A stretch of 64,000 nt of DNA from Taenia hydatigena (lineage: Eukaryota > Platyhelminthes > Cestoda > Cyclophyllidea > Taeniidae): assembly GCA_036345935.2 (NCBI GenBank), contig JADWOT020000001.1, positions 6,909,873-6,973,872 on the forward strand, read 5' to 3'. Position numbers and translations under genes: made by a program. This document shows, piece after piece, positions 23,965 to 37,003 of the stretch. The notes below the pieces were generated by a model that saw nothing but the letters and a program-made list of their open reading frames with translations, made no database searches and was not told the origin of the DNA. Numbering within the stretch: the first letter of the stretch is position 1; every line of letters starts with the position of its first letter.

Positions 23965-26110
23965 TCAGATCCTATTGTGATGGCCGGTTATTGACAGGGT
24001 ACGGAGTTCTGCATTCTGGACGAGGTAGTTCGTGGGGGAGAGAACTTTTACTACGCGGAAGGGGTCTTTACGCCAAGGGTGGTAAAATTTGCGATGTGTC
24101 CCAGGTGAGGGAATCGGCCGATATATTTGGACGAGGTCGCCTTCGTGGTAGACGGTGAGTCGACTGTGCTTGTCGTAGCATTTCTTTTGCCTGGTGTGAG
24201 ACCTTTGCAGGTGTCGACGAGCAAGATTAAACGTCTTTCTTATCCCTTCTTTGAGGCGTAGTACGTACTTCGGGGCATTGTCAGTAGCCACTTCCTTACC
24301 CGGTAGGAATACATTGAAGGGCACTCTCATTTTGCAGCCTGTGAGCATCTTGAACGGAGCGACACCAGTTGATGTATGGACCGTAGCCCTATGGATAGTA
24401 TTCCTATCAGGGTCCGGTTAGTTCTTTTACTTGTCCATTGCCTTGAGAGTGTCCAGGTGTCGTGCGCGTCTTCGCAATTCCAAGGGACCTGCATAGTTCA
24501 GCGAAGAGTCGGCTTTCGATTCAGGCACCCCGTGCTGACAGATCCAACGATTGAAAAAGGTTGACGCGACCGTCTCTGTGTCTTGCGACTTCATGGGTTC
24601 TGCTTCGGCCACTTTCGCGAAGTAGTCGACCATAACTGGGATATATCGGTCTCTCCTCTTGGTCAGTAGTAGAGGTTCCATGATGTCTATACCCTCTCGC
24701 TCGCCCGGAAATCCTGTAGTCATAGGCTGCAGGGGTGCAGCTTCTGTGGAATGAGGATTCTTGAGGCTGCTGCAAGTAATGCAGGTTCGGCAGAAGCCAT
24801 GCACGTTTGGGGAGAGAGAGAGCCACCACTATCGCTTCGTTGAGGCCTCCATCATCTTTTTCTCGCCTACATGGCTTAATTGAAGAGCTGTTTGCATCAG
24901 GGAACCTGGAACAACCACACGCTTGGGAGACATGACGTCTTCTCGGTAACACAAGACCTCATCTTCCAGGGAGAGTTGGGACCATTGTTGTTACATCTGC
25001 CTGGCCGCCTTGCTGGACGATTTCATCTCTTCCGCAGTGGGCTTGGACGAGGATGCCAGAAACCTGTCGTATACCAGGGACGTGTCGAGATCTGTACTCT
25101 GTGTGTTTCTCCACTGATGTTTAGTCGGCTCGCTTAAACATAGGGTGCCTACTATACCGCTATGCCTTTCCACTGAGGGAGGTCTGTAGGGCAATGCACA
25201 GTGAAGTCATACTGTTGCAGTTCCTCGTTCTCACTATGAGCTGTCTCGCTATCAGGTAGTGCTTGAAGTGTCGCACCATTTTGTAGATGGCAAAAAGTTC
25301 ACATTCTGTTGCACTCTTCTGTCTCATTTTTTGTTTAGTCTGGCACTAGCGTTGGCGATGACGTGTTCTCTGCCTTCTTTGTCTCTTTGTGAAAGTACAC
25401 CACTCACGGCCGTGTCACTGGTGTCCGTGTCTAGTACAAAGGGAGGTGCGTCGGTCTCAAAATTTGGTAAAGCCAAAATTGGAGCGGAGCAGAGCATTCG
25501 CTTTAGTTCTTTTAAGGCTTCGTCATGTTTGTTCTCCCACTTGAGATTCTTTTTCGTCTGCCTCTCGGCTAGCTTGTGTAAGGGACTAGCGATCTTGGCA
25601 AAGGCTTTGGCGAAACGCCTATAATAGTTTGTCGAACCGAGGAAGCTGTGGAGTTCCGTCTGATTAGTTGGTATTGGCCAGGTTCTCACTTGTTTTGTGC
25701 GATCTTCAGTGACTGCCATCGCGTTTGACGAGACTGTGTGCCCCGAGAAGGTGACTGGTCGACGAAGAAAATGACACTTCTTTGGTATCAAGGTCAAACC
25801 TGCATCCTGTAGATGGTCCAGCACTAGTTTAAGATTGGAGTTATGTTCGCGAATGTCTACCAAAAACAAGGACATCATCGAGGTAGATTATGCAGTGCTT
25901 CGGAAAAAAGCTCAATCAGTGCAGTCTGCATCAGGCGCTGGAAAGTGGCTACGGCGTTACAGAGTCCAAACGGCATTGTCTGGAATCCATAAAGCCCGTT
26001 GGGCACTATGAAAGCCGTCTTCTCTCTATCTTTCTTCCGCCACTTATATCCGTGTACCTGCGCGCGAATGGGCAGACTCAAATATTTGCGGCTTGTGAAG
26101 CGATGCGTAC
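23965..26110 (-). pseudogene. Degenerate Ty3/gypsy retrotransposon pol
   Basis: Minus-strand pol remnant, in the order reverse transcriptase, RNase H, integrase, which is the Ty3/gypsy order. The RT palm is seen at 25875-26081 (EKTAF, GLYGFQTMPFGLCNA). The thumb and RNase H start lie at 25324-25878 (GHTVSS, FLGSTNYYRRF, VLDTDTSDTAVSGVLSQ). The integrase zinc-finger end CRTCITCSSLK and the core start (GIDIMEP, VDYFAK, HGVPE) lie at 24427-24804. The integrase C-terminal part lies at 23965-24410, with KMLTGCKMRVP and YHEGDLVQIYRP. Frame changes flank the RT catalytic YLDD at about 25878-25890, and the integrase core loses its frame after HGVPE. No gag, protease or LTR was found. It is a dead, truncated copy. 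Confidence 0.9.
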
Positions 26111-26114
26111 GTAG

Positions 26115-27640
26115 GGGTCGGCTCTCAACTGCCTAGACAGTATTCCTTCACACTTTGCATGCTGGCTTTTAGGCGCCACGCACTTGCGCATCCAATTTTA
26201 TCGAAAAACGCGTTGCTGTTCCGAGTCGCGTGCAGCAGCGAATTTGCGGTTCATTCTTGCGATTTATTCATTAAACGGGAGTGCCAGGGTCGCCCAGTTG
26301 TGAGTAAAGCAAAGCTGCACTAGTCAAGCCAAATGAACTGTCGGTTTCCTGACTAGAATGAAGCGGTGAGGAAGTGCAAAAGGGGCATCCCACTCTGGGT
26401 GCAGAGTAGCCTAGGATACATCGCATAATCTCCTCTTAGCCTTTGTTCATCTCCACTGCATTCTATTCTATTCTATTCGATTCTCCTCTACTTGAACTGT
26501 CCAAAGTCTCAGAAGTTTGACACCCACAACTCACAATTCTAAATAAATTCAGGTCACTACACGAAAATGGTTGCGAATCGTAACATGCGGTTCAGCAATC
26601 GACCATTCTGATCAGTGCTTAGACTTCAATATTCCATCATCATGTACTTCCACTCATGAAATGCTCAGTTCGTATCTGTGCACCGAAACGGTTCACCAAT
26701 CCCCAATTCCGGGGAGACAAGGTAGCATGCGAGTCTCCCGAGACACGCGGAATGTCACGGCTGGAGGGAGACAGATATGTGCAAAGCATCACGGGTATCT
26801 ACATCCGATGGACGTATTTCACTGATGGGGAAGCTGTCATCAAAGTCATCACAGGTAGACAACAAAATGCTGCATTCAATAATATAACCGGACGATTCTG
26901 TCCTTAAAATTGTCTTGGCATTAAGATGCTCCTATTTCCTACTAAATATATAACGATAGCGCTTCCATTAGTACGCGAAGTATACTGGCAGGTTAGTCGG
27001 CCTACTGCGGTTGGTTAAATGTCTTCCCCTTAGAGGAGAACTGGGAGCTGAAAGGACATGTGCTTCTGCATGATCTTACTACTTCAACATTTTCAACAAT
27101 ATTTCTCCACAAAAGTCAGTCAGTGCACAAGTTGATGGTAGCATTATCTAAGGTGTAGAAAACTTGCTTCCATTTTAGTCCTCCTCTTCGCTGCACTTCC
27201 TCCAAACAACAAATTGGAGGGCACATCAAGCAAATTTACGTGCCAGGGGTGGAGGCAATCCGCCTGAATTGATACCCCCTTCAAAGTACCGCATTTATGC
27301 GCACAATGATTTGCGAGATGAGATGGATAGATGCTGCCATTTGTATGAGGCATAACAGCATCCTAGATACCATCCTTTTAACGCTCTTGTGGAGAGCCGA
27401 TATTGAATAAAGGACTGGTAATGCTGCGTTCTGATGTTAAACGTTGACCTCCGTAGTCAAAAGCACTCGTTCAACGTCAGCCAAAAGTGCTTGAACACGA
27501 CTGCTACTGCTGCTTGTTGTGGCGTGTTGGTGGTTGCCTTAATCCAAATGAAAGACAAACAATTAAAACGCCCTTCGCCAGGATTGCGGCTAAAGGTCAC
27601 GTCTTCAGACTGCATGGGGGAAAGAGGCAGGCTGGTAGAT
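26115..27640. other. No confident gene
   Basis: Contains an imperfect (TATTC)n tract at 26461-26480. The plus-strand frame 26656-26907 (83 codons from an ATG, with SITGIYIRWTYFTDGEAVIKV) ends near a donor-like ACAG|GTAGAC at about 26852 and could be an exon, but no family is recognised. Confidence 0.4.
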
Positions 27641-27649
27641 CCTGGCTCA

Positions 27650-27885
27650 TTAAACACCCAGAGACCAATGAAAAATGAAAATGTCCATTTCAACACCAGT
27701 TAGCTCCCACATTTGTCTGCAAAGGAAGCCAGTTGGAAAAATAGTACCATAACAAATGAAGAACCACCCCATACTCCATAACACCAATACGAAATTAACG
27801 TTCCATTTCGGTGAAAAGTGGATGTGCAGTAGGTAAAGAGTCTCATTCCCAAAAGTAGTGGTACAGTAATCACACAAATGTCATT
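27650..27885 (-). pseudogene. Hunchback/Ikaros-like zinc-finger remnant
   Basis: The minus-strand frame reads CDYCTTTFGNETLYLLHIHF. This fits C-x2-C-x3-F-x4-LY-x2-H, the pattern of the penultimate C-terminal finger in hunchback- and Ikaros-type proteins. The expected final finger does not follow in frame. A partial resemblance appears only in another frame (YWCYGVWGGSSFVM), and a stop precedes the motif. It is either a decayed exon or a chance match. If real, the ancestral protein would have been a nuclear transcription regulator whose last two fingers dimerise. Confidence 0.33.
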
Positions 27886-27899
27886 AATGTCTCCCGAAG

Positions 27900-29428
27900 A
27901 CTCGGTGGGCAATTCGATTGTCGCATCTCACTTCCTTAGGAATGGGCGGAGAGCCTAAACAAAGGTGACAATTTAGGAAAGTCAATGGATATAATTCCAG
28001 AAAATTGTCCCAATCAGTAGCATTCATTTACCAAAGGCTGGTGGTTTTGAAACAGGCACATCCAAAAACACAAAGAATTTTGTATTAAACAAAGAAACAC
28101 TTCTTTAAATTACCACCAGCCAACGTGTCAATAAAAGCAGTCGTGCTGCCGTGGCAAGTTGCCTTAACAAATAATGGGATAGAGAATTAAAGCTTCAAAG
28201 CTCAAGTTAGTCATTGAAGTTAAATTGAATGCTCAGAATGAATTCGACGCATTCCTTGAACTGCCTTCTTTGAAGGCAAATGAAATGCGGCAGTAGGCTG
28301 AAGAAGGTGAAGTGAAAGTGGGAAAGAATGGAAGATTGGTGAATAAAGTTCTGAAAGAAGACTCACGACATACTGGACTTGCATTTAAAAGATTAGTTTA
28401 AAACCGCTCTTGATGAGATCGGACAGATAGGTGGTAGGGAAAGTGTTGGAAGAATGGGAAAGGGGACGATAGAATACCATCCCATAGACACTTTGTCCGT
28501 CTGCTGCCAGCTGATTGCTTTCTTAAACATAAACACTAGAGATACATTTTGACAGCGATTGGGATGAATGGGAGGAAATTAGACCTATTTTATAAGATAT
28601 TCAGCATGGAAGACAAAAACTTGCCCGGATAGGAAAATTTAGCACAACAAAGGGGTAGACAAGTGGGTGAATGGACCGCTGATGATCTAGTGGTCGTGCA
28701 TACTCCAATCCCACCAACAGAGAGACACCGCGACTAGGCTCCTGTGACATGGTGTTGGGATCGGAAAAATTAAACATGAGGTTGAAAATAACCTTTAAAA
28801 GAAGCAGTAATGACTTATGCTATGAAGTACATCGTAGTTACATTTATTGAAGCCTTCCCTAGGCGGCGCCAAAATACGATACTAAGAGTAGAGAGTGAGG
28901 AAATAATGATTAAAGAGTGTTGAATTGAGGTGTACCAAAATGCTGACCGACTTCTCGGAGGAGGTAAGGGACAAGCGAAAATATGCTCATGGCTGAAGAA
29001 TGCGCAAGCAAAAGTAATGTTGGCAAGGGGTAGAAAAAGAGAAAATTAGAATAGACGTTGGGCGACGAAAAAAGCGCTAAAATAATTTATTGCTGGAGTG
29101 GCGATGCAGGATTCGACGAAAATGGGGATGTAATAGTCTCCATGTAGGCAGAGGGGGATAGAAGAAAGGGACCAAATTTTAGCATCATTTAGCACTGGAG
29201 AAGGGGTGAAGAGTAAATGAAAATGTGCGTCAAGTGAATCCGAATTAATCATTATTGTTTGGATGTTTGGAAGTTGCACAGGTGTAAATGTGATTACCGA
29301 CCTGCATCGGCTGGTGGATGACTGTCTGCATGGATAAAAAACGAGTCCCTCCATTGACTTTCCAGCGAAGTTCGTAAACAAATAAATAGCAAAGTAAGCA
29401 GTGCACCAAGATTCAAGTGCTTATTGAA
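27900..29428. other. Downstream of spermidine synthase, no gene recognised
   Basis: AT-leaning sequence with purine-rich stretches and scattered stops. The minus-strand frame 29046-29381 (111 codons) has no family signature. Confidence 0.5.
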
Positions 29429-29479
29429 CTACAGTTGCTTCCTCGAATTGATATCTAGCAATAGCAGGAAGAAACTCAC

Positions 29480-32400
29480 ATCCTCGTAGCACTTGGGCAA
29501 TGCAAAGGCAGCTTCATGCACTGCCTTGGTGTAGAATTTGCAGTCCGCCGGCGGCTCGCGAGACGCTTCGCTCAGATTGATGTTCTGCTTTCACAAACCA
29601 GCGATAAATTTGCACCCAAACGTGTTCACTCTCAGGTCAGACAACAGGCAATAGCGCGCTAATCGCTTACCTCATTTTTGCATGCGATAACATTGCCAGA
29701 GTGGCCAGAAGTGAAGGCTGGAACGATGTTGTAGGCATAAGCCACATTCGGGAATACATCCCTGCAGAAGCCTACCATTTTTTGAACAATGGGCAGATCC
29801 AGAAACAGACATTCACCTGTGTGAAGCAAGTACGAGTCATATATAGCAAGTCGTGATACAGACATAAGAGATCTAGCTGCAATTTCGAAACAACTAACAG
29901 GGATTTTAATGTTTATAGCACCGAAATATTGATCGGACATGAATGCGAAAGCTCCCAGTTCGCCTTCTGGACGTCTGTATGAGAGAGACTCTCCGGTGCG
30001 GAGATTAAGAGTACCAAAGAAATGAGGGAAAACAAAACCGAATGGGACCTAAAATATAGCTTGAAGCGATACATGAAATTCGCACATGCGAAATCCCCAA
30101 AGCCATCGAAACAATGACTCAGCAACTTCAGTTGGCATAGCAATTAGCTTGGATCCATTTAAAGATTTCACAACAGCGCAGGCTGACCTTTGAATTTACA
30201 TACGAGTTCCTTTGTTTGCCAGATGTAGCCCCTTACTCCATTTTCACGCAAAAGTGCCCCACCATCTAACAAAAATCTCACGACCACTCTGCCCATCCTG
30301 GTAACAAGCATGAGCTAACGCCGCATGTTCGCACATTCTCGCCTCCATGATCAATTATGCCGTGTTCAGCCGCATTGCAGAAGGACTCCTCTATTATACA
30401 ACATCAAGACGGGCCTCTAAGTTTAGATGTTGCACGCATTGTCCAAAAGTTAACAAAGATAGCTGTGCTGTATGCTGAAAGCCAACGTGAACAAACCCGG
30501 ATTTACGGCCGACTGGATTTGTAACGGTAAAACTATCCAACCATATTACCACCAAGTGGCTGAATGTTCCATCAGCGTAATATGTTGGGCCTAAAGTCCT
30601 CTGCAGATGCAGGTAGACATCCCTGGATTTGGATTTTACATCAGTTTTGACAAGAAACTTGCCACCACATCATTATCGCTCGCCATATTAACTAGCGACG
30701 CCTAGACTGCTGCAGTGAACACATTACTCGAAAATGAAACAGGTCCATGGGCGAATTTTAGGTAAATAGATTATCGGAGAAGGAAATGTACCTCACTCCC
30801 TCAAATCGTTTACTAAATACGTGAATATAAGCAATTTTAGCTTCATTTTTAAGCACTCAAAGAAATCTTAGCTACATTTCTCCAAATTCAGAAGAGACTA
30901 TGAAAGGGCGGGAGGCATGCTTCATTTCATGCCATTTAAATGACCAGCAACCGCGCATAGTCAAATAGAAAGCTCCAGACGTAGATCAATCAAAATAAAT
31001 GCCTTCAGCCATCTACTGAAAGCAACAGACGTCCCCGTCTACTCTCTTCGTACCAAATTAGAAAAACATTTTCAAATTTAGAAGAAATAGCAATCAATTC
31101 CAAACTAGTCCACTTCAAAACCAAAAATAACTTCAAACCAACGACGGAAACAGGATCTATGTATTTCCATTTCCTATCATGATAATTGGAGGCGGTCATA
31201 ATCTCACCCTGGTTACAAATAATTCCGTCATCCGTAAGCGCTTGACTCAGCAGTTGGAGGTATTCCTTGTTAAAGAGCGGAGTGGAAGGCCCTGTTGGAA
31301 AACAAGAGGGATCGGTAAGTTTGCCTGATAACACGTTCTACACCAAGATCTCTGAGACCATTTGATCGACTAAAACGTTTTACGGTAACGCCTATTTTGG
31401 TTGTCTTTCCTCCAGTCCGAGATGTTTCACTTTACCAGTAATCAAGTGAATCATGGGACTGTGGCGTGCGACGTGTGATGACAGACTGCATCATCAAAAC
31501 ATCCAAAACATGAGACTTTGTGCGATAACACGTCACACCAACAACCAGCCTACTTCGCTTTATCTCCCCGCCGAGTTTAATATCAACATTTCCAGTCTTC
31601 CGGCCCTTCTAGGTCACTGTGGATAAGTTCTATTTATACACTTCTGTTGCATACATTTACAACACTGGTTGACAAACACAACTTCCTCCTAGTTTATAAA
31701 CACCGTGGCGGATGGGTCACTACACGAATTCTGAAGTAAACACTTACCTTCGAAGGATACAAAGCTTGTATTTGAGAGGGAAGAGAAGATGGTTGAGATT
31801 TCAAAAAATATTCTGCATTAGACCTCATGAATAAAAATGAAACGAAGAGTGGAGGGGAGTCACAATGCCAAGACCCCATTGCACTAACGCTCCACTCAGT
31901 AAAAACAGGTGGGAAAATTGTATTTAAGAGACATGCACAATCCAGGACCCGTTCCTATCACCTGTTTTGGCACATTTATGGTCCAATCAGCCAAGGTGTA
32001 AACGTGACTTGATATCACTCCCAGGGTGCCTGAGGGCCGTAGTAATGCTTATCAAAACGACTTAGGAGTCAATGCTGGTTGCCGCGCGGTGACCGCGCAA
32101 CCATGCCAATGGGGTCATGTCCAGGTTAGTGGTCTTCAGACTGCAGAGCAAGCGCATATGAAGCTATAATCAGACGCCCTTAGCGTTTCAAGAACACAAC
32201 ATCTGCGGAGCATTGAGTGTCAAAGCTTGAACTAAAGCTTGCCATCATTTTCACGTGCAGCAAAAAATGGCAAATCTGCTATGCGATACAGGGGCGGATA
32301 GAAGTGCGGCAATTCCAAAACTGCAAACCCCCATTCCACATCGAGTTTAAAATTAAATGGTGACAGAATTATACCGATATTACCTCTTCGTTATACGGAG

Positions 32401-33366
32401 CAAGTGGTTTCGATGCTTATGTCTACCAAATCCACGATAAAAGTCAAGTTGGCGTGAGTGATGCCTCATTAACACTAAAGGACATCGTACGGTAGCGGTT
32501 TAGGAGACATTACACAGGCGTCAAAGTAACAAAATATGGATTTTTATAATAAATCGTTGAATATGAAGCGAAAAACATTGATAACTGTCATGCGAATGTA
32601 CTCCTGAAGTAGTACCATTGAATGAATGCCGAAAAACTACTATCTTTATAATCTGGTGAGAGATGTGACTTCAAGGTTAGTAGGAGCCTCATCAAAAGCA
32701 GTCAACTCAATTAGTAGGTGGACACAAAGGTTAAAAGGAGCTCTAACATTGGTAATACATGGTGGCAAATAAAGACAACTACCTACCGCCGGGATCGGTG
32801 GAGTCTGTGATAATGACATCATACTTCTCCCCCTTGGTCACATGCTCCTTCAGAAAAGCGAAGCCATCGGCAACATGAACGGACACCTTGGGGTGGTCTA
32901 GTCCCGACGCAGTAAAGGAAAGATACTTGCGAGACAGGTCGAGCACCATACTATCGATCTCTACGAGGTCAACGTGTTGCACACACTGATGCCTAACGAC
33001 CTCCCTTGCGACACCACCGTCGCCACCACCGATGATTAGAACGTGGCGCGGATTAGGATGCACGCTCAGAGGGATGTGAGCAATCATCTCCTGGTAGAAA
33101 GCCTCATCCCTTTCGGTCAACTGGGTACATCCATCAAGTACCAGGACGCGTCCATATGTCGCACTGAAAATAAAGTGGTGATAACTAGTCCCACTTATTA
33201 AAATTGAGCAGCAATAGTTGGAATGGGAAATGAACCTCTCGAAGATGAGAACATCCTGAAACTCGGATTTACCCTTGAATAAGACCTCATTGACCTCAAG
33301 GCTGAAGGCCTGACCGGGGGAATCAGAGAACACTTCAGAAAACCACCCCCTCAATGTGGAATTCAT
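29480..33366 (-). CDS. SRM: Spermidine synthase, five exons
   Basis: Transfers an aminopropyl group from decarboxylated S-adenosylmethionine to putrescine, giving spermidine and methylthioadenosine in the cytosol. Exons on the minus strand are 33366-33236, 33163-32787, 31291-31208, 29816-29671 and 29584-29480. All have GT-AG borders and consistent phases, giving 281 codons. Introns are 72, 1495, 1391 and 86 nt. Landmarks: YGRVLVLDG (47-55), TERDE (60-64), cofactor loop GGGDGG (89-94), VEID (111-114), ADG (142-144) and catalytic DSTDP (164-168, first Asp as proton acceptor). The C-terminal part AYAYNIVPAFTSG lies in exon 4. The start ATG gives an N-terminus slightly shorter than in vertebrates. 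The exact C-terminus is open: after exon 5 comes a donor-like GTGAGT, while reading through ends at a TAG at 29429-29431. The family is certain. Confidence 0.93.
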
Positions 33367-35779
33367 GGTGCAACGCTAAAACAAAAGGACAAGGGCTCGG
33401 AATTTTGTGCACAAGACTCGATAGGAAATGCTTAATGCGTGCATTGATTTATAAAATAATGAGAGTTCGATTGAAATGAGGATTTTACGTTTCTGAATAA
33501 TAAGATGGTACGGAATACCGCAGCGAAACTAGGTTTAAAAATCGACATGGACCTACTAACGAAAATAACCAAGAGGGTTAAAAATGGCAAGTGGGTCGCA
33601 AATAATGCAAGAGAAGCCACAATTTCAGCGACAAACACCATGTCAAGCGTGTACTGCATTAGAGGAAGTGGTGATGAGATCAAGATGTGACAACAACAGC
33701 ACAATAAGAACTTGGCAGCAATACAGCCATGATGTTTCGTGGGTGACGACGTCACAAAGACACGTTCATATCACCTCTAAGAAAACACGAGCAGTAAATA
33801 GGTTGCTGCTGATAAGGGCGGATAAATCTGGATGAAAGTAGGCAAACACATCTTTAAACCTTTAGACGTGCTCGTGCATGAGTTGCATTTAACGTAAAAT
33901 GGCCCAATGCTTTGTTGCGCCTGGAAATACACGCCACTAGCCCAACGAATCTCGTATTTTCAAATCGCATCATCAATTCTGCAATGCCTCAATTAATTAT
34001 TTGGTGTCGATACTAGACCTTCACATCACACGCAGACAGAGTTTAAGGCAAATACGAATGAGAAGGGTGACGAAGCATTTACACTGATGAATTACACGCC
34101 GTTTTGCAAAGCAGTAAGTTCCGAACTGTGGTGACATTTTCGTGTAATGGGGATGTACATGGAAATACAGAAAACAGAAGACAAGACAAGACCTCGTAAG
34201 ATTCATCAAAGAAACCAACATGAAACACCTAGATTTAAAGTACCATGGCAAGCAGCGAAAGTGAAGGGTTTGGGACGGTGCTAACAGTGCATCATGTAAA
34301 AGGTAAATCGAGCCTTAAAAAGGCTGGTATCAGCAAAGCAAGAATTCATAGAATGTATGGGCAGGACACTTACTTCACAATAATCCCAAAACATCCATGC
34401 ATAAATTACCACCCAAAAATGGCCTACTGACAGAAGGCGACCATAAAAGTATAACAAATGAAGACCAGGGAAACAAAGTGACGGTAAATAAAGGCTGTTT
34501 TCATCTAAATCAGCCACCTGGAAGTGACAAATCAGCCACCATCATCATATGTCAATAAAAGCAGGACAACTTGTTTCCTATGAAATAAACAATGAAGCAC
34601 ATAACGAAAACAGGACAAAACATGCCAACACGAGCACACCATGTGCCGATATGGTATTCATAAAGCGCGCTGTGTAAGCTAAAAGGTCATATTGACGTTT
34701 TTAGCATGTTTGTAAAGGCGACATATTATTATCAGTTCAATAAAACGACTTCTGTTTTGTGTGGCGTATTATGCAATGAAATCAAGGCATTGCACATACG
34801 AAACTGGTTTAGCAGTGGATTGCACTGAAATCAACTTAGTGACTAGGTCTTTTTGGTAATTAAAATTAATATTTGATTTACGGCGAATACAAGTGAGTTC
34901 TCTTTCATAAAAATAATAATAGGTAAGTAATAAGCAATAAGTAAATGTGCTTGCATGGCCATTTGGGACTAAATGCTTAAGGAATGCAAAGGGATGGTAG
35001 AAAAACTGAATTTATCGAAGTACATTTCTGCGAATATAAGTATGCATGCAGACAGTGTATGTGCGCACTGTATGTGTGTGTTGGTAAGTGGGTAGGCGTG
35101 TTTATTGTTTGGGAAGCAGGCAAACCCGTTAAAATGACTACGCACTTGCACAGCGGTACATCAACAACAGAGTGCTGTGCTTCACTTAAAAATGAGTTCG
35201 GAAAATTAAAACGTATTTAATTTATTGCTAACCCAGTCTTGCACAATGTTTGCATCATCGCCGGTGTGTTACAAATTGTGGTCAGCTTTGAAGGCCCCAG
35301 TAACCGATAAGAATTTTGTCCACTGTGCAAAAGTTGAGGACCTCACACCACTGTTGGATGTCTAAACTCCAGTTTTGCCGTTTAGGAGAAGAAATTGTGC
35401 CCATTTAACACATTGTTCCATAGCTCATAGTCATAGGAAAACACAACAACACCTCACAACCTAGAAGCCAACCTTGAAAGTGCGCAAATTACAACAGTAA
35501 CAGATGAGGGGCAGATATTCCTCCTCACTCCTAATAATGTCAGACGTTGCCATCACCAAAGTGCATAAAACATGTACTGCATTCTTTGCAGCATAATAAA
35601 GTGTAAATGAATGAAAGCTAATTGTCAGACATCAAAGATGGTTTTTAAAACCACTCATGATTCATTCTAGGTGGTACACCATTAAGTGGAAAGTTAACTC
35701 CACAAATCATAGCAATATTTTGTTTCTCTTTTAAACTCTGTGGATTTATCTGAATAGCACGTTAAGAAATGAAGGCTAC
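33367..35779. other. Upstream of spermidine synthase, no gene recognised
   Basis: Would contain the spermidine synthase promoter and 5' untranslated region. No clear TATA box was seen. Open frames on both strands are short and unrecognised. Confidence 0.5.
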
Positions 35780-35782
35780 TTA

Positions 35783-36036
35783 CCAAGTCTGTTTTCGGAT
35801 CCACAGCAAAAAGGAGGATGGGAATCGCCTTATCACAATATTACAGTTGACTGAATAAAATCTCACAGATTTGTTGACAGAACTGCTGGTTGCCCCTCTC
35901 ACAGCCAAATACTTTCCCAACTCAGTGGTACCAACATTTGGTAGGTGACATCTGGTTTTATCTTCGTTTTCAAAAAAAAGTTTGCCTTGACGCGGCAATG
36001 GCGTTTTTCCTTCCTCCGTAAAGACCATGTAGACCT
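35783..36036 (-). CDS. Unrecognised candidate exon
   Basis: A minus-strand open frame ends at a strong donor, ACTTG|GTAAGTAGCC (intron from about 35782). An acceptor-like GGGAG|GTCTAC lies upstream. The frame has normal protein composition, containing GKLFFENEDKTRCHLP and FPSSFLLWIRKQT. A possible 62-nt intron (GTATTTGG to TTTATTCAG) lies inside it, so the exon may be two. I recognise no family, and neighbouring exons could not be placed. Confidence 0.33.
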
Positions 36037-36039
36037 CCC

Positions 36040-37000
36040 AGCAGAGCAGTGATTAGTTCGACCACTTTTCAGTTGCAAGTGGTACGTTTGCTTTGACGCA
36101 AATCTGGCATTGTTAAACCTGCACTATTCTCCTACAGATAGGTTGTTATACAATTCAGCAGGGCATAGAGGCAGCGAACCGTGAAGCAGAAGAGCGTAAG
36201 AACTGCCTACTCCGAATTGGCATTTCATGCACTGCAGCAACGAAGGAGACCAGAAACTACGCATAGGATACGGGCGTATTAAAAAACCACTTGCTTTCTT
36301 AATGACACATTTGGAAATAAGGAAAGTGTTCTAGTAGCATCAAGGGTAATTCAGACGGTGCATGTCTGACCAATTTCCCAACAAAGTGCAGTACTGTAAT
36401 AAATGTCATCAGCGGGAGAACTGTGTGTAACTCAAAAAGTTAATTGGTCGTCATTGGCACAGCTTTACTATTTTGAGAATAATGACTCACTGCTTATGAT
36501 CAAACAATACCTGATTTTGAGCTGGATGTTGCATGTAGTGCTAAAACTCCTCAAATATTTCCGACACAAAAGTAAAAGGGCATTTTTGGATAAAACAGGA
36601 GCGACTTATGAATTTGGTAGAATAAGTAAAAAGAGGTGATTTAGGCGTAGGATTTTAGGGTAACACCAGACAAATGTCAAAAAGCTGAAGTGCTTCGTGA
36701 TTTTGGGCAGTGGCTAAGACAGTAAAAAGAAAAGAGAAGCAACAGAGTATGCAGTTCGCAAGGAAAGTTTTGAGTTGAATGGTAATTAGTAAAGGGAAGT
36801 GGACGTCAGTGATAGCCTTGCACACAAATCCGTGGGTTTGGCACCCCATTGGGGTTGTGCTGCCTGGGTCTGAGTTAGTACACACAATCATAAGTGACAG
36901 AAGTGGAACGCTCGGGATCGCTGACTCGCTTTGTTACGTTTCAATCAGCTGCACCTTACTTTAGTCTGCCCTGCTACTCTCTATTCTTCAATACTCCTCT
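36040..37000. other. No gene recognised
   Basis: Short open frames only; no repeats or RNA genes noticed. Confidence 0.5.
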
Positions 37001-37003
37001 TCT

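Noticed and set aside
25259..25624. 121-codon plus-strand frame
   Set aside because: Antisense of the RNase H part of the gypsy pol.
33165..33235. Reading the spermidine synthase frame through this stretch
   Set aside because: It stays open, but it inserts residues (HSNYCCSILISG...) that interrupt the conserved alignment and is bounded by GT and CAG, so it is an intron.
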